Source: Polytrichum commune
Taxonomy: Eukaryota > Streptophyta > Polytrichopsida > Polytrichales > Polytrichaceae
Reading direction: 5' to 3'
Assembly (NCBI GenBank): GCA_950295325.1
Contig: OX485805.1
Coordinates: 58,688,283-58,752,282, forward strand
Length of the DNA stretch: 64,000 nucleotides
Under the pieces are notes generated by a model, which ran no database searches, was not told the origin of the DNA, and saw only the letters and a list, made by a program, of their open reading frames with translations. Within the stretch, counting starts at the first letter, position 1. Every line of letters starts with the position of its first letter. This document shows positions 33,965 to 44,779 of the stretch, piece after piece. A program made the translations under genes and the position numbers.

Positions 33965-34325
33965 CGCTAAATATGATAGTTAGTGTCACCGATTCTGATT
34001 CTCTTGCTCAATACTAATTGTAAACTGCGGTGGAGTGTCACCAACACTAAATGTTAACCCAACATTATTTGTCATTCCTTGTAATTTTTTTGGATGATTA
34101 TAGATTTACAATGTTGCCAGTACAGTCCCTCACCAAGTGAGTTTTCATCCAAATTTCAATCATCCATGACATTATTTCATCACAAGTTGCTGACTGGAGA
34201 AGGTAGGGGTTTAGCCAATGGATGAACTCATCCATCATCTGGTGACAATATTTGTTCACTCATTCATAAGAAGTACTATATCATCCGAAAAGTTACCATA
34301 GTGACATAAAATACCATATTTAGTG
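33965..34325. mobile_element. 361-bp MITE with CACTAAAT-type ends, TA target
   Basis: The left end CGCTAAATATG and the right end CCATATTTAGTG are flanked by TA (33,963-33,964 and 34,326-34,327). The whole length matches the copy interrupted at 8,669-9,561 and the inverted copy at 39,224-39,539. A different element begins 3 bp after its right end. Confidence 0.85.
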
Positions 34326-34327
34326 TA

Positions 34328-34664
34328 CTCGGGGGGGGGGGTAGTCATTGGTTGGAGTAGCAATATACGTGCGAACAAATGATAGGGTATTTTAAAAACT
34401 TGGGGGAAAAAAATTATAAATGGACTTAAGAGTAATATAGGGTATCAAAAATGGCACTGGACATCTTTGAAGTACTATAGGGTATGGAATAATAAGTAAT
34501 TTGGAATTATAAGTAATGCAAGCCATTTATCTATTAACCCAAAGTAGAAAATTACATAATGATAGCATGTGAAAAAAAAAAAGACTTGAAAGTAATACCC
34601 CCCTATAAAATAATGGTTGTTCACACCTATATCCTTAACTTTTTAACACACTGACCCCCCCGAG
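34328..34664. mobile_element. 337-bp TIR element with CTCGGGGGG ends, abutting a MITE
   Basis: The left end CTCGGGGGG (part of an 11-G run) at 34,328 mirrors CCCCCCCGAG ending at 34,664. The target word AGTGTA(CT) occurs on both sides; if one CT was lost at the left junction the duplication is 8 bp, as for the element at 4,728-5,443 that has the same CTCGGGGGG start. It inserted at the last bases of the neighbouring MITE. Confidence 0.6.
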
Positions 34665-34697
34665 AGTGTACTTGATATGCATTTGATATAAAATCTA

Positions 34698-34980
34698 CCC
34701 CGTAAGGCCTAGGCGAAAGGTGGATGTTCTAAAGGGGTATGGCACAATATACCTCTAAAGGATTTGATTTCAAGAGCATGTAGAGGAGATTATTTCCATC
34801 AAAATTGAAAATTGCGTTGTTATGATTTGTTATGAAATTTATGCAGTGGAGCCTAGGTGAAGGCGGATGTTCTAGTGGGGTTTGGCACAATAACCCCCTA
34901 GAGACTTTGGTTTCAAAAGCTTGTAGAAGTGAGAATTTTATTAATTTTCAAGTTGAAGTTTTTGTGGATTTTTGTAGGAT
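34698..34980 (+). repeat. Tandem duplication of about 148 bp
   Basis: Two diverged units start near 34,703 and 34,851. They share 'cctaggcgaaaggtggatgt' (second unit 'cctaggtgaaggcggatgt'), then 'tctaaaggggtatggcacaat' against 'tctagtggggtttggcacaat', 'tttcaa-agc-tgtagaag' and later words. They lie just beyond the 3' end of the LINE remnant and may be part of its 3' region. Confidence 0.6.
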
Positions 34981-35159
34981 TGAATTGAATTGAAATGAAA
35001 ATGATATTAAAGTCCGGGAATCTGAAAAGGCCAATGGGATTGAAAGCACATTAGGACGGTTTCAAACTAGCTAATTCTCTAGAGCAACGGAGTGCGGTTG
35101 CCTCCGTGAGATAAAGGCTAATGTTAACTTGATGGTTTATTGAAAGAAAAATTCGAGGC

Positions 35160-36860
35160 TCCCTAGAACTACGTTTTGACATAGTGATGGAAATTTATCT
35201 GTAATGGGGTTATAGAAGGGACATTCCAACATGAAATGTGGCTCATTTCAACTGCATTATAAGAGCAAAAGTTGCATAGTCTAGTATCTCTAGAGATAGG
35301 GATAGTGATCCATCGTTCATTTTTCAATGGCAAGTCTATGGTTTGAGATGTGGTAGGCAGCAATGATCTTGCGTTCTGGTGGAGTCAAAGGTTGCTTCAA
35401 GTATAATTCACATTCGTATTTGAGAAAATCCTTGAGGTGGAGGTAATTTAGTTTCTTCCCTGAGAGATGGAAAGAGTTCCACTCTTTAGCAAGAAAAGCC
35501 TTCTTGATGTCATCATGTGGTTTTTTTGATGTGGTTGGGTTGTCATGGGTTTCCCTAATGAGATAGACCCCATAATGTCTTCCACCTGGTTGTCAATTTG
35601 TGACAAATTTTAAATCCTTGTTCGGCCAGGTGTTAGGACTTGAGTTCCCAACATGTGACTCCAACTACTATTTCTCTTCTTAAAGCGCCCATCAAGGCTT
35701 TCGTACTTGAGATTCTTTACCATTTTCTAGATGGCTTAAAGTAACCATGTGAATAAAAATCAATCCCAATTTTTTAGTATTAATGGAGATCTCAATTTGG
35801 TCCTTATCTAGGTAGAGTGCCTCTTGGTTTAATTTCCTTTTGTTATGGCCAAATATCGTGATTTAGGCCTACTCGTTATTTAGAGAGTAGAACAACATTG
35901 TCAACACAAAGAAGAATGAAAATCAATGTGTTAAATAAACTTGGAAATCCCCGTCGATCTTATCCAAATACATTTCGAGTTTGTCAATGTACAAGCTGAA
36001 TGATGTAGGGAGAGGGGATATCTTTGTTTAACACCAATGTTGGACATTACTTCACCACGTGTGTTGTTATTTGTTCGAACTTTTGCGTAGATTGCGGTGT
36101 ACATGGCTTTTTCAACCTGTTATAAATGAGGTGGTACACCTAATTGTTTGAGGCGTTCCCAAAGCTTGTTATGTGAGACTTTCTCAAAAACTTCTTTAAA
36201 ATCAACAAAATAAGAATAGAAACATCTACTTGCAAATATTTCTTGTTCGACTAAAGTACATAATGTAAGGATGTGGTCCAAAGTAGATCTACCTTCCTTG
36301 AAAATCGCTTTTCCTCTCGCTTTGACCCCTTTCAATTTTACCTATCAACCATTTTTTTTCTTTCTAAAACAAAGTTAACAAAGATTGCCAAAGATTTTTC
36401 CTTGCATTATGGTCCTATACTTCCCCAAAGAGAATCTTTCACTAGATTTGATGATCATTTGAACGATGTTGATAGTCCATGAAGTTAGGAAACCATCTTT
36501 AGCTACCACATTAATAGCTTTGTGATTGGTTCACATAGATCATTTGCAACCTACTTTAGAAGCTCAGGTTTTAACCCGTGGATATCCATAGCCTTGTGAT
36601 TTGCTAGGTCTTTTAATATGGGCCCATATTTCCCCTTATGTAAAAACATCATGAAGCTAAATGTTAGGAACAAAATTATCATTAAGACTTTGTCCCGAGG
36701 TGTATAGTTTTGTGCAAGTGGCGGAAATGGAAAGGTCAAATCATCTTTTTCTTCAAAGCTCTTCCAAAATAAATTTGGGTCACTTTTGATTAAACTAAGG
36801 AGTGTGGCCAAGCTAGGACCCGCAAAAGGTGAGGCCATGAAGCTCAAGCTCACCATGGCT
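35160..36860 (-). pseudogene. LINE reverse-transcriptase remnant
   Basis: Read downstream on the minus strand, the order is that of a plant-type LINE ORF2. GKYGPILKDLANHKAMD and HGLKPELLK lie at about 36,640-36,555, the linker before RT. GRSTLDHILTL and FVDFKEVFEKV follow at about 36,290-36,165 (RT palm with the first catalytic Asp), then SNIGVKQRYPLS and, after a shift, LYIDKLEMYLDKIDGD at about 36,030-35,950. The YADD box is changed to a VDN-like sequence at about 35,897-35,905. RLCNFC near 35,270 is the C-terminal Cys knuckle. Multiple frameshifts, stops and the lost catalytic Asp make it inactive. Confidence 0.8.
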
Positions 36861-36864
36861 GTTA

Positions 36865-38870
36865 AGAAGTGGAGCTTGGACTAGAGGGAGGAGATGATGA
36901 GGGCTTCGAGAGGAGGGGAACGTGTCCAACCCAAGACCCCCCTGCCCAAGACCCCTTGCCAAAGACCCCCTGCATAGACCCCTTGCCAAAGACTTTCCGT
37001 GAAGAACCACTTGGGACCTCGAACAAAGAACTCCCGTTTGAAGACCCGGTCTTTAGAAGTCTAAGACTTTAGAAGTAGTTGGGAAAAACTACTTAACTAC
37101 TGGGTGTCAATGGAATTTATTTTATTTTATTTCATTCAAATGCTCAAATAATAGATACGCCGATGCTTAGGATAGGTTGGATGCACACATATTCTTATAA
37201 TTAGGAAAAACCAACAATCAATGAGTCCATGAGGTTATTTTGACATTTCACATACTATATAAAGGGGAACTTAGAGGCCATGTTGTGCTTCATTCGGTCC
37301 CAAACAATTTAAGTGAAGTGTCACCAAGGTCTTGATATAGATGGGAAACACTTAGGACTTGAAGATTAGAATTGGACACCTAAAAATGACACTTGGAACT
37401 TGGCGCATGGATACTCACAATTTCACTAAGAAATCTGAAAGCTCGAGTTTTGAGTCTTTCAATGAGAAATTACTTAGGACACAAAGGCTCGAGGGTTGAG
37501 CCTTCTCAACGACACTTAAGAAATAATTGAGTAAATAAGAGACTTTTAAATTCTTTGAGAGGAATGAAAAATCACTTCCTTTAGATACATAAGATTAGTA
37601 CTTAGAACTTGGTAGAGCTTGGAACACTTAAATTAGGAGAAATTCATTGAAGGCTCAAAGATTCGTGGATCTTGAGCAATTGAGCTACGAATGGAGGAAT
37701 AGTAAAACTTGGAAGTTCAAAAAATTACTTAGAAAAGAATTAAGATGGATGCTTGAGGGTGAGGACTACTTGGGGCTCTACAATTGAAGATTGCAATAAA
37801 ATTACTTAGTAGGCAACTCTAATACTTGGACATTCAAAATTCAAAATTCTAAACTTGAGGGCCAAACGTACAAGTTTACCTAGATCAATTAGAATCTTAG
37901 TTGCTCATCATACACACTTAAATATTATATTTGATACACAGATCACTCATGGCTTTAGCACTTGATTGAATTAAGAGGGAGGTACTCAAGCAAGTAAAGA
38001 TAAATGCCCTAAGGTAAAGGTCAACAATTGGATGAAGCCAAAGGTGTGAAGTGAGTGGCTTAGGTCATTTACTCAAGTAAACCTAGGTTTACAACACCAT
38101 GCATCAAGCGTACCCGGGGAGAATCACAAGGAGCCCATCAAAAAGACGGAGGCTAGCTATCATACAACAAGGAATTCTAAGGTGGAAAGAAAAATCATGA
38201 CAAATCACCAAGAAGGCTAAATCTCCCGTCTAGTCATAATTAAGTGAAACTTAGAATTTCACTTCAAGAAGGTCTATGATTCCAATGAAGAGCTTTAGGT
38301 ACCCTCCAAGTACATTCAAACGACTTGTGAGAACTCTTAGACCAATTGTACTAAAGATTAAATAGGAAGAATTCTGTGTTAGAGCCTATAGATTTATGTG
38401 AAGATAATATACTTGAAATTTGTATCCTAGGGCAAGGATGATCACTATGTGCAAGATTCTTTTGCCTAAACTAAAAGACACTAGAGCTTGACATTATAAT
38501 TTAGGGGAACATAACCTTGTACAACTTGAGCACTTGACTTTTTAAGGATTTTGAGGAGGTATTTAAGGACAAGTCTTGTACCACATTAGGGTTTCACAAA
38601 TTAAGTTATAAGATAAATAGATAGGTGACCTTGGAATATTCAAAAGGATACTTAGGAGATGCTATCACTCAAACAAATATAAGAGAATTAAGGCTTCAAA
38701 AGGATAACCTAATCTCTTGAATTATAGGACTTGTGTTTATTAATCAATACATGTTACACTGTCTAAGGCTGAGGAAACTCTAGGACCTAAAAAAATGCAA
38801 CCTCAACAAGCCTCTCGGCAATTGCTATCAAACCATGTGGTAGACGGTCTACCATGTTGTTTGCCACCTA
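36865..38870. mobile_element. About 2 kb of non-coding sequence interrupting the LINE
   Basis: LINE-like coding sequence stops at about 36,850 on one side and resumes at about 38,880 on the other. The sequence between has no open frames of note; it repeats words such as 'acttagga' and 'cttgag', and has a TATA-like CTATATAAAGG at 37,254-37,264. It may be a non-autonomous LTR element or another insertion. I did not find exact ends or a target duplication, so the boundaries are approximate. Confidence 0.35.
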
Positions 38871-38879
38871 GTTATTTTT

Positions 38880-40390
38880 AGAGAAGATGGGTTGAGTTGC
38901 ACGTAGTATCAAATGTAACTAGGCTTGAGTGTGATTGTCTAATGAGGTGTAGGTTGCGCCTTGCACATATAGTGAGTTCATGTTTGATATTTAGAACGTA
39001 TTGGTTTTTTTCTCTCTTATGATTGGGTGGAAAAACTTGACCTTGACTAGACAGAGCTAGAAGCATTGATCCTACACTATCTCTTATTTTAAAGAAGAGA
39101 AGACAATGGTTTGAATCGGGTTATTAATTACTTATTGAGAAATTGGAGATAGAATTGCAAAGGGAGTTGGGATCACATATGAGGTAGTCAACTACACTAG
39201 CCCCACCTACACTAGAGAAACTACACTAAACATGATATTTAGTGTCATATGGTAACTTTTTGGATGACACTTTGTTATGAATAAGTGAACAAATATTGTC
39301 ATGGATGATGGATGAGTTCATCTATTGGCTAACACCCTACCTCTCTTGTTGGCAACTTGTGATAAAATGTTGTTAGGGATGATAAAATTTTGGATGTAAT
39401 ATATGATCATCCAATTTTTTTACAAGAAATGACAAATAATGTCGGGTTAACATTTAGTATTGGTGACACTACACTACAGGTTATACTTAGTATTGAGCAA
39501 GACAATTAGAATTGGTGACACTAAATATCATATTTAGTGTAGTGAGATTTTGACATCGCTGATCTACCCCATTAAGAATTATAAAACAGGAGAAGGACAA
39601 ATTTTCTATTAGAAATCAACTGAATGCATTGCATTGACCAATGTCATTGGACTCTCTTAATGAGTGTGGTTTAGGAACTTCTAGGAGATTGATGCCATTG
39701 TTGCCAAGATGGAGGTCTTGTCCTTGATAATAACTAATTATAGAATTAAAACCACCTACTAGAAAAACCTCCCTTTAAGATTGATAATAAAGAAATTTAG
39801 TGAAAAGAAGAGTGTAAGGGTCTGTATTATAGATTTGTATTTTTTGGCGCCTAAGGGTGGAACCTACCTACCTACCTAATCCAAAAATTTGTGTTCGTGT
39901 GAGAAGAATGGAGATGTGAGACCCATGTGCAGATAGACGTCCTAATAAATACAACAATACCCTGATGTCTGTAAATAGTGGTGCTTGAATGTACGTTGCT
40001 AGATCCATCTTGTGCAATGGAAAAATGACTATAACTACAAATTTTTTCCATACCTATTCCATCTTTCTCCCGAGTTTCAGCTAAGAATATTAGATCTATA
40101 CTTGAAAAATACTTGCTACTAGAATAATTTTGTGCATAGAGAAAACCTCTACAATTCCAAGAAACACATGAAATGAGGCGCAAATTGTGAGGTTTAACGG
40201 TTTCTTGTGGTCTCTCAAGTAGTTTGTTTTTGTCTCCCATTTGATGCATTTGAAAATAATCGGGTGGGGGTCTAGCTAAATTGAATTTTCCGACCATCCA
40301 TGCTTCTAAAATATGTAATGTCCCTCCAAATGTGTGTTGTAAGAATCTTTGGGCGAGTTGGAGACTGTTCTCGCACTCACTTTCTTCCAT
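38880..40390 (-). pseudogene. LINE endonuclease remnant with a MITE inserted in it
   Basis: Minus-strand open frame 40,390-39,872 contains ISCVSWNCRGF and DLIFLAETREKDG, the start of an apurinic/apyrimidinic-type (EEP) endonuclease as found in LINE ORF2. Further on come GGFNSIIS (about 39,756-39,733), IILNGVDQR just before the MITE, and GASVVDYLI then PDSNHCLLFF (about 39,122-39,090), where the usual SDH motif reads SNH. Stops and shifts are present. The MITE at 39,224-39,539 splits the endonuclease. A frame at 39,066-38,878 may be the downstream linker. The RT part continues at 36,860 after an interruption. Confidence 0.75.
39224..39539. mobile_element. 316-bp MITE with CACTAAAT ends, inserted in the LINE
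   Basis: The ends CACTAAACATG (39,224) and CATATTTAGTG (to 39,539) are flanked by TA (39,222-39,223 and 39,540-39,541). It is an inverted copy of the family at 33,965-34,325. LINE endonuclease sequence resumes on both sides, so it inserted after the LINE. Confidence 0.85.
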
Positions 40391-40399
40391 GACTTCTAG

Positions 40400-41340
40400 A
40401 TCTCAACTTGCCCTTGAAATGTTTTCATGGGCAACCTTGCCCCAAACCTTATAACTCCCTATAAGGGTTGACAGTTAGACCCTTATTACACTTATAGTTG
40501 AGAGGGTCTAACATGAGCATTCTCATGCCAATTTGCTCATGAAATAGCAACCCTTGTAGGCCCTCCCAATGAAATGAAATGAAATAGAATTGATTTTAGA
40601 GTTGGGAAGCCAAAAGGTCGCAACATCCTCAACCCCAACACGCTAATTTCCTTCAATTAGAAGATGAATACATGACATATTAAGCTTATGATTGACTTGT
40701 TGGCAACCACAATGGGAGAGAACCAATCTGCGACATGGACATAAACCTTGTACGTGTTCTATAAAAGCAATCTAAATTCTCATCACCAAAAGAAAGTTTA
40801 TTCTGGTCGGATTCGGTTGGGCCCCTACAATGCTGGCTCATGTCATTGCATGTGTCCTCGCATTAGATCTGCATCATGTAATTTGTCCAATAGCGCTACA
40901 TTGATGTGGGCAATTAGGTTACCTTCGCAAGTAGGTTGCCTCTTTACCCATGCAAATTGTCAAAATCATATTATAAAAGATTATAACTTTTTTTTTATTC
41001 GTTTGTATAAAAACCACAGTAAAAATCTAATTTATGTATTTTGTTACTGTGGTGATAAATATTCAAAATAATGCGGAATGTTGATATATTAGTGTGGGGC
41101 AACCAAACTACACATATTGGTTCACATGGAAATGATGCGGTTGCATTGTCACACAAGAATGTGAACAATAAATTTCAACTTTTATGAGCGTTTCAAAATT
41201 TTTGATGCATCATACCTTAGCCAGGTTGTAACTACCACAAAATGAACAAACTAGTCACAGAGGCTACTTAACTAAATGGTTTGAATACTATAGGCCATGA
41301 TAATTTTCTTGACCCCATGTTAATCTCACAATGTATATTA
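40400..41340. other. No gene recognised
   Basis: No coding signals apart from one open frame of 107 codons (40,748-41,071) with no motif. Confidence 0.4.
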
Positions 41341-41384
41341 ATCAGGGCCACATTAGTTTATAACCTGCTCTAAATTTTAGTAGA

Positions 41385-41640
41385 AAATTAGCGTGGACCA
41401 AATTAATTGTTTTTGTAAAAAAATAAGTTGGGTGATTAGTATTTTGTGTTGCTTTTGTCCTAGAAATAATATTCAGTTGGTTGGAAGTCTTCATGAAGAC
41501 TTCCGACCAACACATCGATTATTAGTTTTAGTACAAAAATAGCACAAAATGAAATAATCACCCACATTAGTTTTTTAAGAAAACAACTAATGTGGCCCAT
41601 GCTAATTGTTTGCTAGAAACTTAGTGTGGGTTAAATATTA
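41385..41640. mobile_element. Foldback/hairpin element with a 36-bp central palindrome
   Basis: Positions 41,476-41,511 form a near-perfect palindrome: GTTGGTTGGAAGTCTTCA followed by its complement with one mismatch pair. The arms continue outwards with 'gggtgatta' against 'aatcaccc', and 'agcgtggaccaaatta' against 'taatgtggcccatgct'. The outer ends are vague, and I see no target duplication. Confidence 0.65.
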
Positions 41641-41981
41641 ATGTAACTCTCGTTACAAGACTTAGTGTGGGCTCTAGATAATTAATGTGGCCCACAATCA
41701 TAGAACTATATAGTGTAGTTTGTCATATGACATCAATGGATATCCCCGCATCAATCTTCAAACCAACGGGTTGTGAGGAGGGCCCCTTTAGCTTTTGCTA
41801 TATATTCCTCCTGTCTCCTCCCTAGATATGATATTCTAGAACTACAATTACCTTCAAATGATAAACCTAATATATATATATATATATATATATAGGCCTT
41901 ATAGTATATAGACTTGCCTTATAGTATTGGCCTTTTTATAAAGCAAGTCATTATGACGTGGAGTGAGAAATAATAATATTG

Positions 41982-42145
41982 TAGGGTGTTGCTTGGTTCC
42001 ATAACATTACTCAACGGCGTGGACCCTCATAATATAACAATTGGATGCTAAGAGTTCACTCTAAATCTAAGTCTCCTTGCATAATTTTTCAAGCATCCGA
42101 CTGTAATATTATGAGGGCCCGTGATGGAACAAGAGCTACACCCTA
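41982..42145. mobile_element. 164-bp hairpin MITE
   Basis: TAGGGTGTTGCTTGGTTCCAT at the left pairs with ATGGAAC-AGAGCTACACCCTA at the right, and the arms continue through 'ccctcataatat' against 'atattatgaggg' and 'ggatgct' against 'agcatcc'. Almost the whole element is a stem. Possible TA flanks; family uncertain (Tourist-like appearance). Confidence 0.75.
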
Positions 42146-42302
42146 AGTAATGATGTTATGTCAACCATAGCATGACTCATAGCTCCTATGAGCTGCTTTG
42201 TGGGCGTGAGCATCTAGCGGGAATCTAGCAAGCATTACACCCCTCCTATGCCGGGCTTCCCCAACGTCCAAGGTTCGTTCAGCCTGTAAACTATTCAATG
42301 AG

Positions 42303-42575
42303 TCAGAAAGAGAATCGGCAGTTGCAGAAATCATGGAGGGGGTACCAGGGATCCGCGGTTTGCGCCAGCCTGATGGGCCTCCGGAATGCGAGAAAACCTT
42401 TAACGATGACGATCAATCCCAAGATTGAACAGCCGAAATGGCTCAGAATCCGAAATGCCACACCAATGACAAAAATTGCAATACTACTTCCTGCATCAGA
42501 AACTTGGGGACCTGTTGGGTTTCGGCCACCTCCAGTAAGGCATTCATCGAGCGCCAACAATGGAGCATGTAAGCA
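42303..42575 (-). CDS. Possible exon with a hydrophobic stretch, unrecognised
   Basis: The minus-strand open frame has no ATG in the open part, so it would have to be an internal or terminal exon. It contains NPTGPQVSDAGSSIAIFVIG, a hydrophobic run of about 30 residues (including SILGLIVIVKGFLAF) compatible with a membrane segment, and ends at a TGA at 42,303. The region is GC-richer than its flanks. The opposite strand is also open here, which weakens the case. No homologue recognised. Confidence 0.25.
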   Translation of the reverse strand, partial: CLHAPLLALDECLTGGGRNPTGPQVSDAGSSIAIFVIGVAFRILSHFGCSILGLIVIVKGFLAFRRPIRLAQTADPWYPLHDFCNCRFSF

Positions 42576-43579
42576 TAGAAATTTTAACTAAACTCATTCA
42601 AGGAAGACAGAAACTCCAAATGCAAGTTGTATCTTAATTTCAAGGACAGTCTGAGACCGACCCATGTTATGGATGCCAAAGAGAGAGGTGAGTAAGTTAA
42701 TCTGCACCCCTAACAGAAGCTCCCCATATCAATTTCGACAAATCCTCTTGAATTGTGAAGTGCAGGAATTCAAAGAGCCGGTTGCATTGCAATTACAAAA
42801 ACCAAACATTCAACAGAAGAGAGCACCCTAGGACACAAGATTTGAGGGAGGAAGAAGGCAACCACCTGCGGTTGTAGAGATATGGTATTTGGGGGCCTCG
42901 GATGTAATTCTATTTGCAATTTGACCAATTAAAATGGCTAACCAACGAAAAACTTTATCAGCCATTTTTAGGGTTGATCAATGTGGATACAACACGTGGC
43001 GATTTGCGAACATCAAATAAATATTTTGTGTTGAATCAGATAGCACCCTAGGGTAGTGATTTATGTAATACATGTTGGTTGATGTGTGGAGAAACACATC
43101 CTAGGCTGTCATTAAGGTATGTGAGTGTTATGTGTTTCCTTTTTCATGTTCTCCAACTTCTACTGATTCAATGTACGCAAAAAAATGCGCGTTGCATTAA
43201 CAAATCTGCAATTTTTCATTTGCAAAAATCGAACCACCCCTAATTTAGTTATGGTTATTGGAAGTGCATGTTTGTTGATTCCTTAACTGGATACAAATAT
43301 CCTCCAAATTGTGTTCACTATTGAGTGTAGATCAGTTATTGATATTTGAAGATGTAGTTCAATCTCTTTTAAACATGTGTCTTTATGATGTTTGCTCTTT
43401 GATACTCATGGAACCACATACCAATTAAATCTAGGGGTCCAATTAAGAAAAGCAGCCACTTGAGACCCATCTACCTTCCACTGGGCAGGCATCCTGGATG
43501 TTTCGTATGAGCACCTTCATAGCTTATGAAAAGAGCAAACATCCTCTCATACGCAGACATGATACGGGATAATGTTGAG

Positions 43580-44323
43580 TCTCACCTACGAATTGTACAT
43601 AGGACCGTAATGGGAGCTCGTTAAATTGATCTGTTGAATGCCACTTTTGTGCTGATACAATGATGCGTACTTCTTGTTGCTTGCTTAGATCACAAAATTC
43701 TTGCATGAATTTCATGTAGCATCTTGGAATTTACATAGCTTTTGGTTACAAGATGCTCCTGATGGAGCTGCTTCACAAATTTCAGGGTTTTATGCAATCA
43801 ATGGGCATTGCATTTAACCTCAGGAGTTCTATATAAGTATTATCAAAGCTTAATCCTACTGTGATGATGTCTCTCTAGAGGATTTAAACCTATTGCTTAC
43901 ATCTACGTTTAAGTCATATGGGCACAAAGAGTTGCTTCACATTGCTATACATGTGAAGTTACTAAGAAATATATAATTCAACCAAAGAATACACAAGTCA
44001 TTACACTGTGAACAACAAACCAAGGATAGAGTAATTCCTTCCTGTGCTCAGCTATGGATAGTAACAAAGTGTGACAGGGCTCTAATTGAATTCCGCTGTC
44101 AAATGAATCCCGGCATTGAAATGCTTGAACTTGCAGCTCCCAAATTAATATTGCGGAAGATCCAAGACGGGTTATTCGTGATGGTGTAGTTCTTCTGCAA
44201 CTGTACCGTGTCCTCCAGATGTGAAATTTGCAAAACCCATCGCATAAGGCCAGAATTGTACGTGTCGATTATAGAAAACACCAGTCTGTTGTAATTTGTT
44301 GGCTTGCAAGTCATCCACGTCAC
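43580..44323 (-). other. Two possible minus-strand exons, unrecognised
   Basis: Frame 44,323-44,099 (with KPTNYNRLVFSIIDTYNSG and TITNNPSWIFRNINLG, TGA-terminated) and frame 43,715-43,580 (with KQQEVRIIVSAQKWHS, followed by a GTAG-GTGAGA donor-like site) have protein-like composition. They lie between the small ORF at 44,611-44,772 and the frame at 42,303, all on the minus strand, so a multi-exon gene is conceivable. I could not join them convincingly. Confidence 0.25.
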
Positions 44324-44610
44324 TTCATGTCAAGCAGATCTTCAACTTCATATCCGCAGCCACAAATTTATAAAGATTGAAGGCAATGCTGAGATTCCAC
44401 CGTGGCCAATTTACAGCTGCCTTTTCAATAACGACTCCAAGAAATCAATTGCCTGACCTCACAGCACATTGGTCTCCATCCACTTGTAGGGCACAGCCCT
44501 GCTTGCACTTTCGACAGGGGATCTAAAAAAAACAGCAACTATTTAATGAAGTCTGGAACACTTGACGTTAATCGCAGGTTGACATGTAGCTAGGTTTTTC
44601 TTGTATTGTG

Positions 44611-44772
44611 TCACCACTTTGAAATAGGAGCTACAAATGGCCGGTGTACATCTTTCTCCCTCAAGGTCAAGGAGCCCGCCACAACAGCGCGACCATCGCC
44701 ATGATCACTGTCACCGTTGGATATCAATAGAAACCTCAACACTTTTGCAAGCATCTCCTTCAAACCTGCCAT
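44611..44772 (-). CDS. Unrecognised 53-aa ORF, member 2 of a small family
   Basis: ATG-initiated, 53 codons, begins MAGLKEMLAKVLRFLL and contains RAVVAGSLTLREK. It is the diverged partner of the ORF at 24,813-24,974. The two share the MAxLKxMLAxV start, a central acidic Gly/Asp stretch of differing length and the AVxAGSLxL motif, while the C-termini are unrelated. No 122-bp repeat is present here. Conservation that stops at residue about 42 suggests this could be a first exon whose true continuation lies elsewhere. Function unknown. Confidence 0.4.
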   Translation of the reverse strand: MAGLKEMLAKVLRFLLISNGDSDHGDGRAVVAGSLTLREKDVHRPFVAPISKW

Positions 44773-44779
44773 TGCCTTA

